This document shows, piece after piece, positions 9,704 to 18,081 of a DNA stretch of 64,000 bases. Under the pieces are notes generated by a model. The model saw only the letters and a list, made by a program, of their open reading frames with translations. It ran no database searches and was not told the origin of the DNA. A program made the translations under genes and the position numbers. The DNA lies in contig BMTH01000005.1 of assembly GCA_014649575.1 (NCBI GenBank), positions 62,001 through 126,000 on the forward strand. Reading direction: 5' to 3'. Source of the stretch: Streptomyces griseoincarnatus. GTDB lineage: Bacteria > Actinomycetota > Actinomycetes > Streptomycetales > Streptomycetaceae. Position 1 is the stretch's first letter; the number at the start of each line of letters is the position of its first letter.

Positions 9704-10147
9704 ATGGCCAACGTCTCACACCAACGTGGAGATCTCTCCAGCCATCCGGACGCACCGGAGATGCGGGCACGCTACGAACGCGTCCTCGGCAGCCGTGACG
9801 TCGCTTTCGTGGACGGCCCGGTGTTCCTGCTCGGCCTCTACTGCGCCGTGTCACCGTGGATCCTCCACTACACGACGAGTCAGCCGGCGCTCGTGACGCA
9901 CAACCTGATCGTCGGCATCGCGATCGGTCTGCTGGCCCTCGGGTTCACGGCGGCCCCCTCGCGCATGTACGGCCTCAGTGGAGCCATGTGCGCGCTCGGT
10001 ATCTGGATGATCATCTCTCCATGGGTCGTGGGCACCAACCCCGACGCCGGGGTGATCTGGAACAACGTCGTCATCGGCGCCCTCACCGTGATCCTGGGCA
10101 CCGCCTGCGCCGCCACGGCGGCCAGGGCGGCATCCAGGTCGTCGTAG
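9704..10147 (+). CDS. SPW repeat membrane protein
   Basis: A 147-residue membrane protein with two SPW modules, each a helix pair with SPW at the membrane face (SPWILHY near residue 50 and SPWVVG near residue 107). About four membrane segments follow a polar N-terminus. The family has no assigned function. Start ATG behind AAAGGAG. A strong terminator follows. Confidence 0.85.
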   Translation: MANVSHQRGDLSSHPDAPEMRARYERVLGSRDVAFVDGPVFLLGLYCAVSPWILHYTTSQPALVTHNLIVGIAIGLLALGFTAAPSRMYGLSGAMCALGIWMIISPWVVGTNPDAGVIWNNVVIGALTVILGTACAATAARAASRSS

Positions 10148-10172
10148 GGGCCCACGACGGCTCCCCCTCCCC

Positions 10173-10208
10173 GGCCGGTCCGCGTGCTCTCGCGGACCGG
10201 CCCTTTTT
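10173..10208 (+). terminator. Intrinsic terminator after the SPW gene
   Basis: A 12-bp perfect stem, GGCCGGTCCGCG paired with CGCGGACCGGCC, with a six-base loop and a CTTTTTC tail. It is one of the few terminators here with a clear U-tract. Confidence 0.85.
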
Positions 10209-10271
10209 CTGCGACTGCCGCCGCGGCCGGCGGGAAGACGCTTCTGGGCGGAGGACAGGGAAAGGGGAGAC

Positions 10272-10535
10272 ATGGAGATCGACGGCATCATCAGCGCCCT
10301 GGTCATCGGCATCGTGATCGGCGTCCTGGGCCGCCTGGTCGTCCCGGGCCGTCAGCGCATCGGCATCCTGTGGACGATCCTCGTCGGCATCGCCGCCGCC
10401 CTGATCGGCTCGGCCCTCGCGGCGGCCCTCGGCGTGGCGGACACCAAGGGCGTGGACTGGGTGGAGTGGCTGATCCAGATCGCCCTCGCGGCGGTGGGCG
10501 TGGCGGCCTTGGACCGGGCCAAACTGAACCGCTGA
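10272..10535 (+). CDS. GlsB/YeaQ/YmgE family membrane protein
   Basis: An 87-residue protein with three membrane segments and the conserved GRLVVPGRQ loop of the transglycosylase-associated (GlsB/YeaQ) family, which is linked to general stress responses in several bacteria. Start ATG behind AAAGGGGA. Its own unit follows the SPW terminator. The precise role is unknown. Confidence 0.85.
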   Translation: MEIDGIISALVIGIVIGVLGRLVVPGRQRIGILWTILVGIAAALIGSALAAALGVADTKGVDWVEWLIQIALAAVGVAALDRAKLNR

Positions 10536-10639
10536 GACGCGGGGGCCTTCCGCGGGAGCGGTGGCGGTCCCAGGGGTGGTGGGCCACACCTGGTGGGACG
10601 GCCACCGCTCCCGTGCGTCCTGGCCGGCCCCGCTCCCGC

Positions 10640-11437
10640 CTACAGGGACGGCCCGTACACGTACGGGGTCGTCACCGTCAGCGGGGTGAAGCCCAGGCGT
10701 GGCAGGATGGGGCGGCTCCGCGGGGACGCGTCCACGTGCAGGATGCGGTAGCCGCGGGCCGCCGCGATGCGGGCTCGGTGGGCGATCAGGGCACGGTAGA
10801 CGCCTCGGCCCCGCCACTCCGGCACCGTGCCGCCGCCCCACAGCCCCGCGAAGCTCGTGCCGGGGGTCAGTTCCATACGGGCCGCGCCGACCGGGACGTC
10901 ACCGGCGAGGGCGAGGACGGCGACGACCGTGTCCGGGGTGGTGGCCAGGGCGTCGAGGAGCTGGCGTCGGAGGCGGGACGCGTCGTCGCCGAAGGCGCGT
11001 TCGTGCACCTCGGCGACCTGGTCGACGCCGGCCGCGTCCGTGACCGGGACGACGCGTATGCCGTCGGGGACGGTGTCGGTCAGGGCGAGCGCGTCGATCT
11101 CCGCCGCCATCAGCGTCTCGTCCGGCTCGGCGGTGAAGCCGGCCGCCGCGAGGCGCTCGCCCAGGTCCGCCGGTTCGTCGTGGGCGTACAGCTTCCACTC
11201 GAAGGAGAGGCCCCGGGCGGTGTAGTGCGCGATCTGTGCGGCGATCGCGTCGTCCGCCTCGGCGGCCGAGGTGAAGCCCGACCAGAGGACACCGTTCCAG
11301 TTGTGCGCGGGGCCGGTGCGGCGGACCACCCGGCCGACGTGTTCGACGACGACACCGGGTCCGTCCGGGCGGGCGCCCAGGCGTGTCTCACGGTCGTGGA
11401 GGGCGAGCAGGGCGGCCGGTGCGGTGGTGGCAGGCAT
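10640..11437 (-). CDS. GNAT family N-acetyltransferase
   Basis: A 265-residue protein with a C-terminal GNAT domain containing the acetyl-CoA-binding motif A (VPEWRGRGVYRALIAHRAR). The N-terminal half looks like a degenerate second GNAT fold, as in tandem family members. The start at 11437 has GGAGGA about 13 bp upstream, so it is moderately supported. It is divergent from the deaminase gene. Acceptor substrate unknown. Confidence 0.85.
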   Translation of the reverse strand: MPATTAPAALLALHDRETRLGARPDGPGVVVEHVGRVVRRTGPAHNWNGVLWSGFTSAAEADDAIAAQIAHYTARGLSFEWKLYAHDEPADLGERLAAAGFTAEPDETLMAAEIDALALTDTVPDGIRVVPVTDAAGVDQVAEVHERAFGDDASRLRRQLLDALATTPDTVVAVLALAGDVPVGAARMELTPGTSFAGLWGGGTVPEWRGRGVYRALIAHRARIAAARGYRILHVDASPRSRPILPRLGFTPLTVTTPYVYGPSL

Positions 11438-11519
11438 GCCGGGAGTGCATCCTCCGGTTCCCGGCCGGGCAACGGGATTATCGTTGCCGACGATCAAGCC
11501 GCCCAGGAAGGACGGGACC

Positions 11520-12005
11520 ATGGCCGTACGGGACGACGAACTGCCCTACCTACGCCGCTGCGTGGAGCTCGCCGCGGAGGCGCTGGAGGCGGGCGACGAG
11601 CCGTTCGGATCCGTGCTGGTGTCCGGGGACGGCGCCGCGCTCGCCGAGGACCACAACCGGGTGGCCTCCGGCGACCGCACCCGGCACCCCGAGTTCGAGC
11701 TGGCGCGCTGGGCGGCCGCGCACATGACGCCCGGGGAGCGGGCCGCCGCCACCGTCTACACCTCGGGCGAGCACTGTCCGATGTGCGCCGCCGCCCACGC
11801 CTGGGTGGGCCTGGGGCGCATCGTGTACGTGGCCTCGTCCGAGCAGCTGACGTCGTGGCTGGCGGAACTGGGCGTGCCCGAGCCGCCCGTGCGGCCACTG
11901 CCGGTCTCCGCGATCGCCCCGGACGTGACCGTGGACGGCCCCGTGCCGGAACTGACCGACGACATCGCCGCCTTGCACCGGCGCTTCCATCGACGGAGTG
12001 ACTGA
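11520..12005 (+). CDS. Nucleoside/cytidine deaminase-like zinc protein
   Basis: A 161-residue member of the cytidine/dCMP deaminase fold. Zinc ligands are a His in RTRHPEFELA, with the catalytic Glu two residues on as HPE rather than the usual HAE, and the cysteines of EHCPMCAAA. It probably deaminates a free base or nucleoside such as guanine or cytosine. ATG behind GGAAGG. It stands divergent to the GNAT gene and converges on the chaplin gene. Confidence 0.85.
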   Translation: MAVRDDELPYLRRCVELAAEALEAGDEPFGSVLVSGDGAALAEDHNRVASGDRTRHPEFELARWAAAHMTPGERAAATVYTSGEHCPMCAAAHAWVGLGRIVYVASSEQLTSWLAELGVPEPPVRPLPVSAIAPDVTVDGPVPELTDDIAALHRRFHRRSD

Positions 12006-12082
12006 CGCGGCCCGCCACCGGGTCCGGCCGGCGCGCGGCGGGCCCGGTGGCCCGGGGGCGGCGGAGCGTTTCCGCGGGGCTG

Positions 12083-12739
12083 TCAGACGCCCGTGCGGAG
12101 CCGGGCGCGGCGGTACAGGGCGACTCCGCCCAGGAACATCGCGGCGCCGGTGGCGAGCACCGGGACCGTGTGGTCGGCGCCGGTCTCGGCGAGCGCGACC
12201 TGCTCGGCGGGAGCCGCCTCCTGCTCCACCGGGGCGGGCAGGGTACGGGCCGGCACGGTCCGCTCGGGCGCGGGCTCCGGGCGCTCGCCGGAATCGTTGA
12301 CGGAGCTGTTGTCCGTCGACGGGTTGCCGATGCCGACCACGTTCACGCTGTTCCCCGTCACGTTGACCGGCACGTGCACCGGGAGCTGCACGCCGTTGCC
12401 GGACAGCAGTCCCGGCGAGCCGTGCGCGTCGCCCTCGGCGGAGGCGCCGGACGCGCCGGACGCCCCCTTCGAGGAGCCGGACGCCGCCTCGTGCCGTACG
12501 TCCTCGTTGACACAGGTGTTGCCCGCCGCGGGGTTGAGGAGGCCCACCACGTTCACCGTGTTCCCGCACACGTTCACCGGGACGTGCACCGGGAGCTGAA
12601 CGCTGTTCCCGGACGCCACTCCGGGCGACCCGGCCGCGACGCCCTCCGCCCCGGAATCGGCGTACGCCGGCATCGCCACGGCCATCGCGCCGGACGCGGC
12701 GGCGACGGCGATCACACCGTTTCGGGTCACCCTTCGCAT
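12083..12739 (-). CDS. chpB: Long chaplin with two chaplin repeats and a sortase motif
   Basis: A 218-residue cell-wall-anchored chaplin, a coat protein of aerial hyphae and spores. Signal peptide 1-27. Chaplin repeats are at about 38-80 and 107-149, separated by a Ser/Gly/Ala linker. LAETG (183-187) is followed by a hydrophobic stretch and basic tail for class E sortase. The first repeat has Cys58 and Cys76. The second has Thr128 and Ser146 at those positions, so it cannot form the usual disulphide. ChpB rather than ChpA or ChpC is inferred from the nearby NsdB-like gene. Confidence 0.88.
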   Translation of the reverse strand: MRRVTRNGVIAVAAASGAMAVAMPAYADSGAEGVAAGSPGVASGNSVQLPVHVPVNVCGNTVNVVGLLNPAAGNTCVNEDVRHEAASGSSKGASGASGASAEGDAHGSPGLLSGNGVQLPVHVPVNVTGNSVNVVGIGNPSTDNSSVNDSGERPEPAPERTVPARTLPAPVEQEAAPAEQVALAETGADHTVPVLATGAAMFLGGVALYRRARLRTGV

Positions 12740-13012
12740 AGGTTCCCTGCCCTTCCAGACTTGGTCGCGAGCGTTCGCCCGCCACCGGATAGAACGCGGG
12801 CGTGGCATCCGGGTTATGGCTCCTCCGTATGCCGCAGCCGGTTCACCCTCCAGGGGGTCCCGGGGTTCGAACCTCCGGCAAAGTCCGTCGAACTCGCGGT
12901 GCCCGAACGCGCGGACGCGACCCGTCGGCGGCGCCGCACGGCCGACGGGCGGGCGCGGCGGGGCGCGCTTATGGTGGGCGAGGGCGCCGGTCGGGCACCT
13001 TGGGAGGATGCG

Positions 13013-14650
13013 ATGCTGGGCGAGCTGTCCGAGCGACTCCGGGGCGGTCACCACGCGAACGCGCTGCCGCCCTCCTTCCGGCGCGGCGCGGCGGCCGGAG
13101 CGGTCGGGCTGGTCCTGCTGGCGACGGGCCTGACGGCCACGGCGCGCGACGAACCCGATCTGGGCCGGTTCTACGACCAGAAGATCGAGTGGGCGGCCTG
13201 CGAGGGCACGGAGCTGCCGAAGGACCTCCAGTGCGGGACGCTCACCGTGCCGCTCGACTACGCCGACCCCGGCAAGGGCACCCTGGAGCTGGCGCTCGCC
13301 CGTTACCGCGCGTCCTCCGACGACCCTCGCGGCTCGGTCGTGCTGAACTTCGGAGGTCCAGGCGGCTCCGGGGTGCAGGGCCTGGCGTACGGCCGCAAGG
13401 ACTTCCTCGGACTGACCGACGACTACGACGTGGTGTCGTTCGACCCGCGGGGCGTGGGCCGTTCCTCCCCCGTGAGCTGCGGGGCGGACGCGACGAGCCG
13501 TGCGCTGGAGGCGACCGACGGCGAGGAGACGGGCGATCCGCGCGACGCGCTGCGGCAGTTGCGCGAGGTGGCGGCCGAGTGCGAGAAGCACTCCGGCCCG
13601 GTCCTCGCCCACATGGGCACCGTCGACGTGGCGCGCGACCTGGACGTGATGCGTCAGGCGCTGGGCGACAGGAAGCTCAACTACCTCGGCTTCTCCTACG
13701 GGACCCGGCTCGGCGCGGTGTACGCGGCCCGGTTCCCCGACAAGGTGGGCCGGATGGCCTTGGACGGCGTGGACACGCTGACCGAGCCGCTGGCCGAGCA
13801 GGGCCTCGCCAGCGCACGCGGGCAGCAGACGGCGCTGGAGAACTTCCTCACCTGGTGCACCGAGGAGCTCGCCTGCCCGTTCGGGCAGGACGCGCGGGCC
13901 GCCCGGGAGGCCGTCGTGGACCTGGTGCGCTCCCTCGACGACACCCCGGTTCCGACCGACTTCGGCTACGAGTTCACCGGTCAGGACCTGGCCGGCGCCA
14001 TCGCGCAGGGCCTCTACACCAAGGAGATGTGGCCGGTGCTCCAGCGGGTGCTCGCCCAGCTGATGGAGGACGGCGACACCAGCGGCGTGGAGGCCCTCGC
14101 GTCCGGCGGGATGGCCCCCGCCCCGCCGCCGGCGCCGTCCCCGGCCTCCGCCCCGGCGCGCGACGACGAGCCCCTCGCCGACGAGGAGGACGTCCCGCTG
14201 GACAACCTCCCCGCGGCGCTGATGGCGGTGAACTGCGCCGACGACCCGGACCGTCCGGACGAGGAGCAACTCACCGGCGAACTGGCCCGCTTGCGCGCCG
14301 CGTACGAGGAGGCCTCGCCGGTGTTCGGGCCGTACCGGCTGGCGCAGGTGGTGCTGTGCCACGGCCGTCCCAAGGGAACCGACTACATCCGGGAGAAGGT
14401 CAAGGACCTGGACACCCCGAAGATGCTGCTGGTCGGTACCCGAGGCGACCCCGCCACCCCGTACTACTGGACGGAGCAGACGGCAAGGCGGCTGGGCCCG
14501 TCGGCCGTGGTGCTGGACAACCGCAACGAGGGCCACACGGGCTATGGTTCGTCCGAGTGCGTCCATCGCAAGGTCGACGACTTCCTGCTCTACGGCTCCC
14601 TCCCGCCGAGCGGCAGCTCCTGCGGCACGGAGGACGAGGACCGGATCTGA
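13013..14650 (+). CDS. Alpha/beta hydrolase, tripeptidyl-aminopeptidase (TAP) family
   Basis: A 545-residue protein, probably exported or membrane-anchored through the hydrophobic stretch at about 24-45. It has an alpha/beta-hydrolase fold with nucleophile Ser228 (GFSYGTRL), the oxyanion segment NFGGPGGSG, and a C-terminal TAP-like domain with the catalytic Asp in TRGDPATP and His in EGHTGYG. Family members remove N-terminal tripeptides or cleave esters. ATG 13013 follows GGGAGG; an in-frame ATG at 12971 is possible. A Pro/Ala-rich insert lies at about residues 365-385. Confidence 0.88.
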   Translation: MLGELSERLRGGHHANALPPSFRRGAAAGAVGLVLLATGLTATARDEPDLGRFYDQKIEWAACEGTELPKDLQCGTLTVPLDYADPGKGTLELALARYRASSDDPRGSVVLNFGGPGGSGVQGLAYGRKDFLGLTDDYDVVSFDPRGVGRSSPVSCGADATSRALEATDGEETGDPRDALRQLREVAAECEKHSGPVLAHMGTVDVARDLDVMRQALGDRKLNYLGFSYGTRLGAVYAARFPDKVGRMALDGVDTLTEPLAEQGLASARGQQTALENFLTWCTEELACPFGQDARAAREAVVDLVRSLDDTPVPTDFGYEFTGQDLAGAIAQGLYTKEMWPVLQRVLAQLMEDGDTSGVEALASGGMAPAPPPAPSPASAPARDDEPLADEEDVPLDNLPAALMAVNCADDPDRPDEEQLTGELARLRAAYEEASPVFGPYRLAQVVLCHGRPKGTDYIREKVKDLDTPKMLLVGTRGDPATPYYWTEQTARRLGPSAVVLDNRNEGHTGYGSSECVHRKVDDFLLYGSLPPSGSSCGTEDEDRI

Positions 14651-14694
14651 CGCGGGCCCTTCCCGTGAGCCGGAGACCTCCTCGAAAGCCGTGC

Positions 14695-15096
14695 TCAGCC
14701 GGAGGCCTCCTCGGCGCCGTCCTCCTCGTCCGCGTCCCCGCCGGGCCGCAGCGTCCGGGCGGCCTCCCCCGCGTCCGGCACGGACACCGCGAGCCGTACG
14801 AACGGCGCCGGGGGCCTCAGGTCCAGGACCACCGCCGGGACGCCCGCCCGTACGGCGACGAAGTCGCGGCCCAGCACGTGCTCCCGCTCCCCCACGCAGA
14901 ACCGCCCCGGCCGGCAGCGCCCGACCACCGGCGTGCCGCGCATCGCGCGCCACCAGTCGGGCTCCACCCCGGCCGCCGCCACCCACGCCCGCGGCACCCG
15001 TACCGCGCGGCGGCGTGCGAGCAGCGCCTCCCACCACGCCAGCCGGACGACGACGGTCCACCCGTCCGCGTCCCGCTCCACGACCAAGCGCGCCAT
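14695..15096 (-). CDS. Hypothetical protein, 133 aa
   Basis: Starts at ATG 15096 behind GGGAGGTGA. A Trp-rich basic N-terminal half (WWEALLARRRAVRVPRAW) precedes a beta-rich segment (FVAVRAGVPAVVLDLR) and an acidic tail. The layout vaguely recalls small bacterial PH-like proteins, but I cannot assign a family. It is convergent with the hydrolase and divergent from baeRF3. Confidence 0.6.
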   Translation of the reverse strand: MARLVVERDADGWTVVVRLAWWEALLARRRAVRVPRAWVAAAGVEPDWWRAMRGTPVVGRCRPGRFCVGEREHVLGRDFVAVRAGVPAVVLDLRPPAPFVRLAVSVPDAGEAARTLRPGGDADEEDGAEEASG

Positions 15097-15207
15097 CGGC
15101 GGTCACCTCCCCCACCAGCGTGCACCCGCGGCCCGCCGGACCGCCGCGCGCCCGGCGGGCGCTTTGCCCCGAATGCCCTACCGCGGATTCCGCCCTATGG
15201 TGCTGTC

Positions 15208-16302
15208 ATGGAGCACGATCTGAGTCCCTCCGCCCTCGCCGAACTCCGTCGGCCGCGCCCCTACCCGGCGGTGTCGGTGCTGACCCCGACCCACCGCCGG
15301 GACCCGCTGAGCACCGAGGACGCGGTGCGGCTGCGCACCATGGTGGCCGAGGCGAAGAAGAGGCTTGAGTCCGATCCCGCGGTCCCCCGGGACCGGCGCG
15401 CCGACGTGGCCGCCCAGCTGGACCGGGCCCTGGCCGAGGTCGATCTGGCGCACGCCGAGGACGGCCTGGCCATCTTCGCCGCTCCGGGCGAGCACCAGGT
15501 GTGGTCGCTGGCGCGCAGCGTCCCGGAGCGCGTGGTGCTCTCGGACACCTTCCTGACCCGCAACCTGGTCTCCGCGCAGACGGCGGAGCGCCCGTTCTGG
15601 GTGCTGTCCGTCGCCGCCGACCGGGCCTCGCTGTGGAGCGGCGGCCCGGACCGGGTCGTCGAGGAGCGTGCGGGCGGCTTCCCGCTGATCCGTGAGGAGC
15701 CCAACTTCGACCCCGAGCGGCAGATGCGGGCCGGCGACCAGCCCAGCAACTACCGGGACGAGGACACCCGCCGCTTCCTGAAGGAGGCGGCGACGGCGCT
15801 GACCTCCCTGGTGCGGGCCCACCCGAGGCCGCTGTACGTCACCGGCGAGCCGGCGGCGCTGTCCCTGCTGTGCGAGTTCGGCGGCGCCTGCAAGGACGCC
15901 GTGCAGGTGCCGCGCGGCGGACTGGCGCACGGGACGCCGGAGATGGTGTGGCAGGCGGTGCAACCGGTGCTCGAGGAGCAGGACCGCAAGCGGGCCGAGG
16001 AGGTGGCGCGGGAGCTGGAGTCCGCGCGCAGCCGCAAGGAGTTCGCGGCCGGTGTCGACGAGCTGTGGCAGAGCGCCCGCGAGGGGCGGATCCGGCTGCT
16101 GGCCGTCGAGGAGAACTACCGGATCACGGTCCGCGACGACGGCGAGCATCTGGTCGTCGCCGAGGACGACGACCTCGACGCCCGCGAGGACATCGTGGAC
16201 GAGATCGTCGAGCAGTGCCTGGAGACCGGCGCCGACGTGCGGTTCGTGCCGGACGGCGCGCTGGGGGACGCCCAGGGCATGGCGGCGGTGCTGCGCTACT
16301 GA
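15208..16302 (+). CDS. baeRF3 (bacterial archaeo-eukaryotic release factor-like) protein
   Basis: A 364-residue protein resembling bacterial eRF1-like (baeRF) family 3: an N-terminal domain with RPYPAVSVLTPTHRRDP, a central domain (RPFWVLSVAADRASLW), and a C-terminal L7Ae-like domain ending ETGADVRFVPDGALGDAQGMAAVLRY. Related proteins are sometimes mislabelled as chemotaxis proteins. A role in ribosome rescue or hibernation is proposed for such families and is not shown here. The ATG start has no strong site. Confidence 0.8.
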   Translation: MEHDLSPSALAELRRPRPYPAVSVLTPTHRRDPLSTEDAVRLRTMVAEAKKRLESDPAVPRDRRADVAAQLDRALAEVDLAHAEDGLAIFAAPGEHQVWSLARSVPERVVLSDTFLTRNLVSAQTAERPFWVLSVAADRASLWSGGPDRVVEERAGGFPLIREEPNFDPERQMRAGDQPSNYRDEDTRRFLKEAATALTSLVRAHPRPLYVTGEPAALSLLCEFGGACKDAVQVPRGGLAHGTPEMVWQAVQPVLEEQDRKRAEEVARELESARSRKEFAAGVDELWQSAREGRIRLLAVEENYRITVRDDGEHLVVAEDDDLDAREDIVDEIVEQCLETGADVRFVPDGALGDAQGMAAVLRY

Positions 16303-16617
16303 CGGGCGGCGGCGGGACGGAGAGGTCACCGCGGCCCCCATCGAACATCGAACTGATACCCGGTCCTCGAACGCTTGAGTGAGTCGCGCGGGAGCGTCTG
16401 ACACCTCGTCAGTTCACGTGCGTACCATGGAAGTTGGGGCGTCCGGCGGGCACCATGTGACTACCTCGCGGTAACTCCGTAAAGACGGTGGCATATGCCA
16501 GCGGCACCACCTTATCGTGTGTTGCCGAATCCCTTACAGGCCGTGGCGGGCTGTGCAACAGTCGTAACGGTCCCTCCGCCCGTCCGAAGGCCGTACCGTC
16601 CCGCATCGGAGTGCGTC
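16303..16617. other. 315-bp intergenic region upstream of the PP2C gene
   Basis: It holds the promoter of the rightward PP2C gene, but I could not settle on one. The frame of that gene stays open back to 16495. That longer version would include a TTA codon and has no ribosome site, so it was not chosen. Confidence 0.4.
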
Positions 16618-18033
16618 ATGCCGTCCCCTCTCTCCGCGGACCGCCCCGCCGCCCGGCCGCCGGGAGGCGGCCCGGTCGACGCGCTCATCTCGCAGACCCG
16701 GCGGCTCAAGGGCGAGGTGGACGCCGTCCGCCGCGACACCCCGGCCGACGCGGGGGACCCCCGGGAGCGCTGGCGTCGCGCGCTGTACGACCTGGCGATG
16801 CACCAACTCGACGATCTGGACGAGCATCTGGCGCAGCTGCGGGACGACCCGCCGTCCGCGCCCGCCGAGGAGTTGCCCGCGCCGCCGGCGCCACCCCGCG
16901 CCGCCCTGCTCAGCCGGGTCGGCAGCGCCGAGTGGGACCTCCTGACGGACGAGGTGAGCTGGTCCGGCGAGCTGTACCGGATCCTCGGCCGCGACCCGGC
17001 CGCTCCCCCGCTCACCCTCGACGAACTGCCCTCCCTCGTCTGCGACGAGGACCGGCCCCGGCTGACCGGGATGGTCACCGGCTGCCTGATCGACGGCCGC
17101 CCCATCGACGGGGAGTTCCGCGTGCTGCACGCGGCCGACGACATACGGACCGTGCACATGATGGGCGAACCGGTGCTCGGCGCCGACGGCAGCACCGTCT
17201 CCATGTGGGCGGTCCTGCGCGACGTCAGCGAACTGCGCCGCTGCCGAAGGGCGGTGAGCGAGACCCGTGACTCGCTGCACCGGCACCGGCACGCCGCCGC
17301 GCGGAGCGAGCACCGGCTCGCGGTCGAACTGCAGGAGGCCGTGCTTCCGGCGTGGCACGGCTCCCTGCGGTTCCCGCGGCGCGGCCCGCGCGCCCTGGAC
17401 GTGGCCGCCGCCCATCTGCCGCCCTCCGCGCACGCGTCGATCGGCGGCGACTGGTACGACGCCCTCGAACTGTCCGACGACGCCACCCTGCTGGGCGTCG
17501 GCGAGCTCACCGGACAGGGCGTGGGCGCCGCGTCCGGTGTGGCCATGCTGCTCGGCGCCGTCCGGGGCATGGCGCTGGCCGGCACCGCGCCCGGCCCTCT
17601 GCTGGACTGCCTCGACCGGCTGCTCGACACCACCGCCCAGCCGGTCCTGGCCGGCGCCGTCTGTCTGCGCTACCGGCACGACACCCGCACCGCGGTGTGG
17701 GCGCGGGCCGGCCACCCCGCCCCGCTGCTCTACCGCGGCCGGGCGGGGCGGGCGCTCGACGCGCCGCGGGGAGCGCTGCTGGGCGCCGCCCCCGGCTCCG
17801 CGCACGAGCAGGCCGAGGAGACCCTCGAGGTCGGCGACCTGCTTCTGCTGCACACCGACGGCCTGGTGCCCGGGCACACCGGGACGGCCGCCGTCCACCG
17901 GCTCCTCGCCCTGGCGCCCCGGTTCGCCGGGGGCCGTTCCGCCCGGGACTGCGTCCGGGAGGTCGTGGGGGAGTTCGGTGAAGGGGAGCGTGCGGAGCAC
18001 GCCTGTGTACTGGTGGCGCGCGTCGCCTCCTGA
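16618..18033 (+). CDS. PAS-PP2C (SpoIIE-like) protein, probable pseudophosphatase
   Basis: A 471-residue cytoplasmic protein with a PAS-like domain (about 100-205), a short coiled segment and a SpoIIE-type PP2C domain (about 230-468). It keeps Asp278 (GGDWYDAL) and Asp414 (HTDGLV). The next metal ligand of the family (GDVxGHG) is changed to Glu296 (GELTGQG), and the final DD pair is Glu460-His461 (EHACVLVAR). Catalysis therefore looks impaired. It lies back to back with the NsdB-like gene. GTG/ATG choice: ATG 16618 with GGAG 6 bp upstream. Confidence 0.82.
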   Translation: MPSPLSADRPAARPPGGGPVDALISQTRRLKGEVDAVRRDTPADAGDPRERWRRALYDLAMHQLDDLDEHLAQLRDDPPSAPAEELPAPPAPPRAALLSRVGSAEWDLLTDEVSWSGELYRILGRDPAAPPLTLDELPSLVCDEDRPRLTGMVTGCLIDGRPIDGEFRVLHAADDIRTVHMMGEPVLGADGSTVSMWAVLRDVSELRRCRRAVSETRDSLHRHRHAAARSEHRLAVELQEAVLPAWHGSLRFPRRGPRALDVAAAHLPPSAHASIGGDWYDALELSDDATLLGVGELTGQGVGAASGVAMLLGAVRGMALAGTAPGPLLDCLDRLLDTTAQPVLAGAVCLRYRHDTRTAVWARAGHPAPLLYRGRAGRALDAPRGALLGAAPGSAHEQAEETLEVGDLLLLHTDGLVPGHTGTAAVHRLLALAPRFAGGRSARDCVREVVGEFGEGERAEHACVLVARVAS

Positions 18034-18081
18034 CGGGGGCGCACCCGTGACAAGTGGCCCGTGACACGGGCCGCGTGACCC

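Noticed and set aside
12861..12877. tRNA-like T arm (CGGGG-TTCGAAC-CTCCG)
   Set aside because: No matching acceptor stem, anticodon arm or CCA end is found in the surrounding 100 bp, so it is not a tRNA; a tRNA-derived attachment scar is not supported either.
16495..16617. Earlier start for the PP2C gene, including a TTA codon
   Set aside because: No ribosome site at 16495, whereas ATG 16618 has GGAG at 6 bp; the added residues match no domain.
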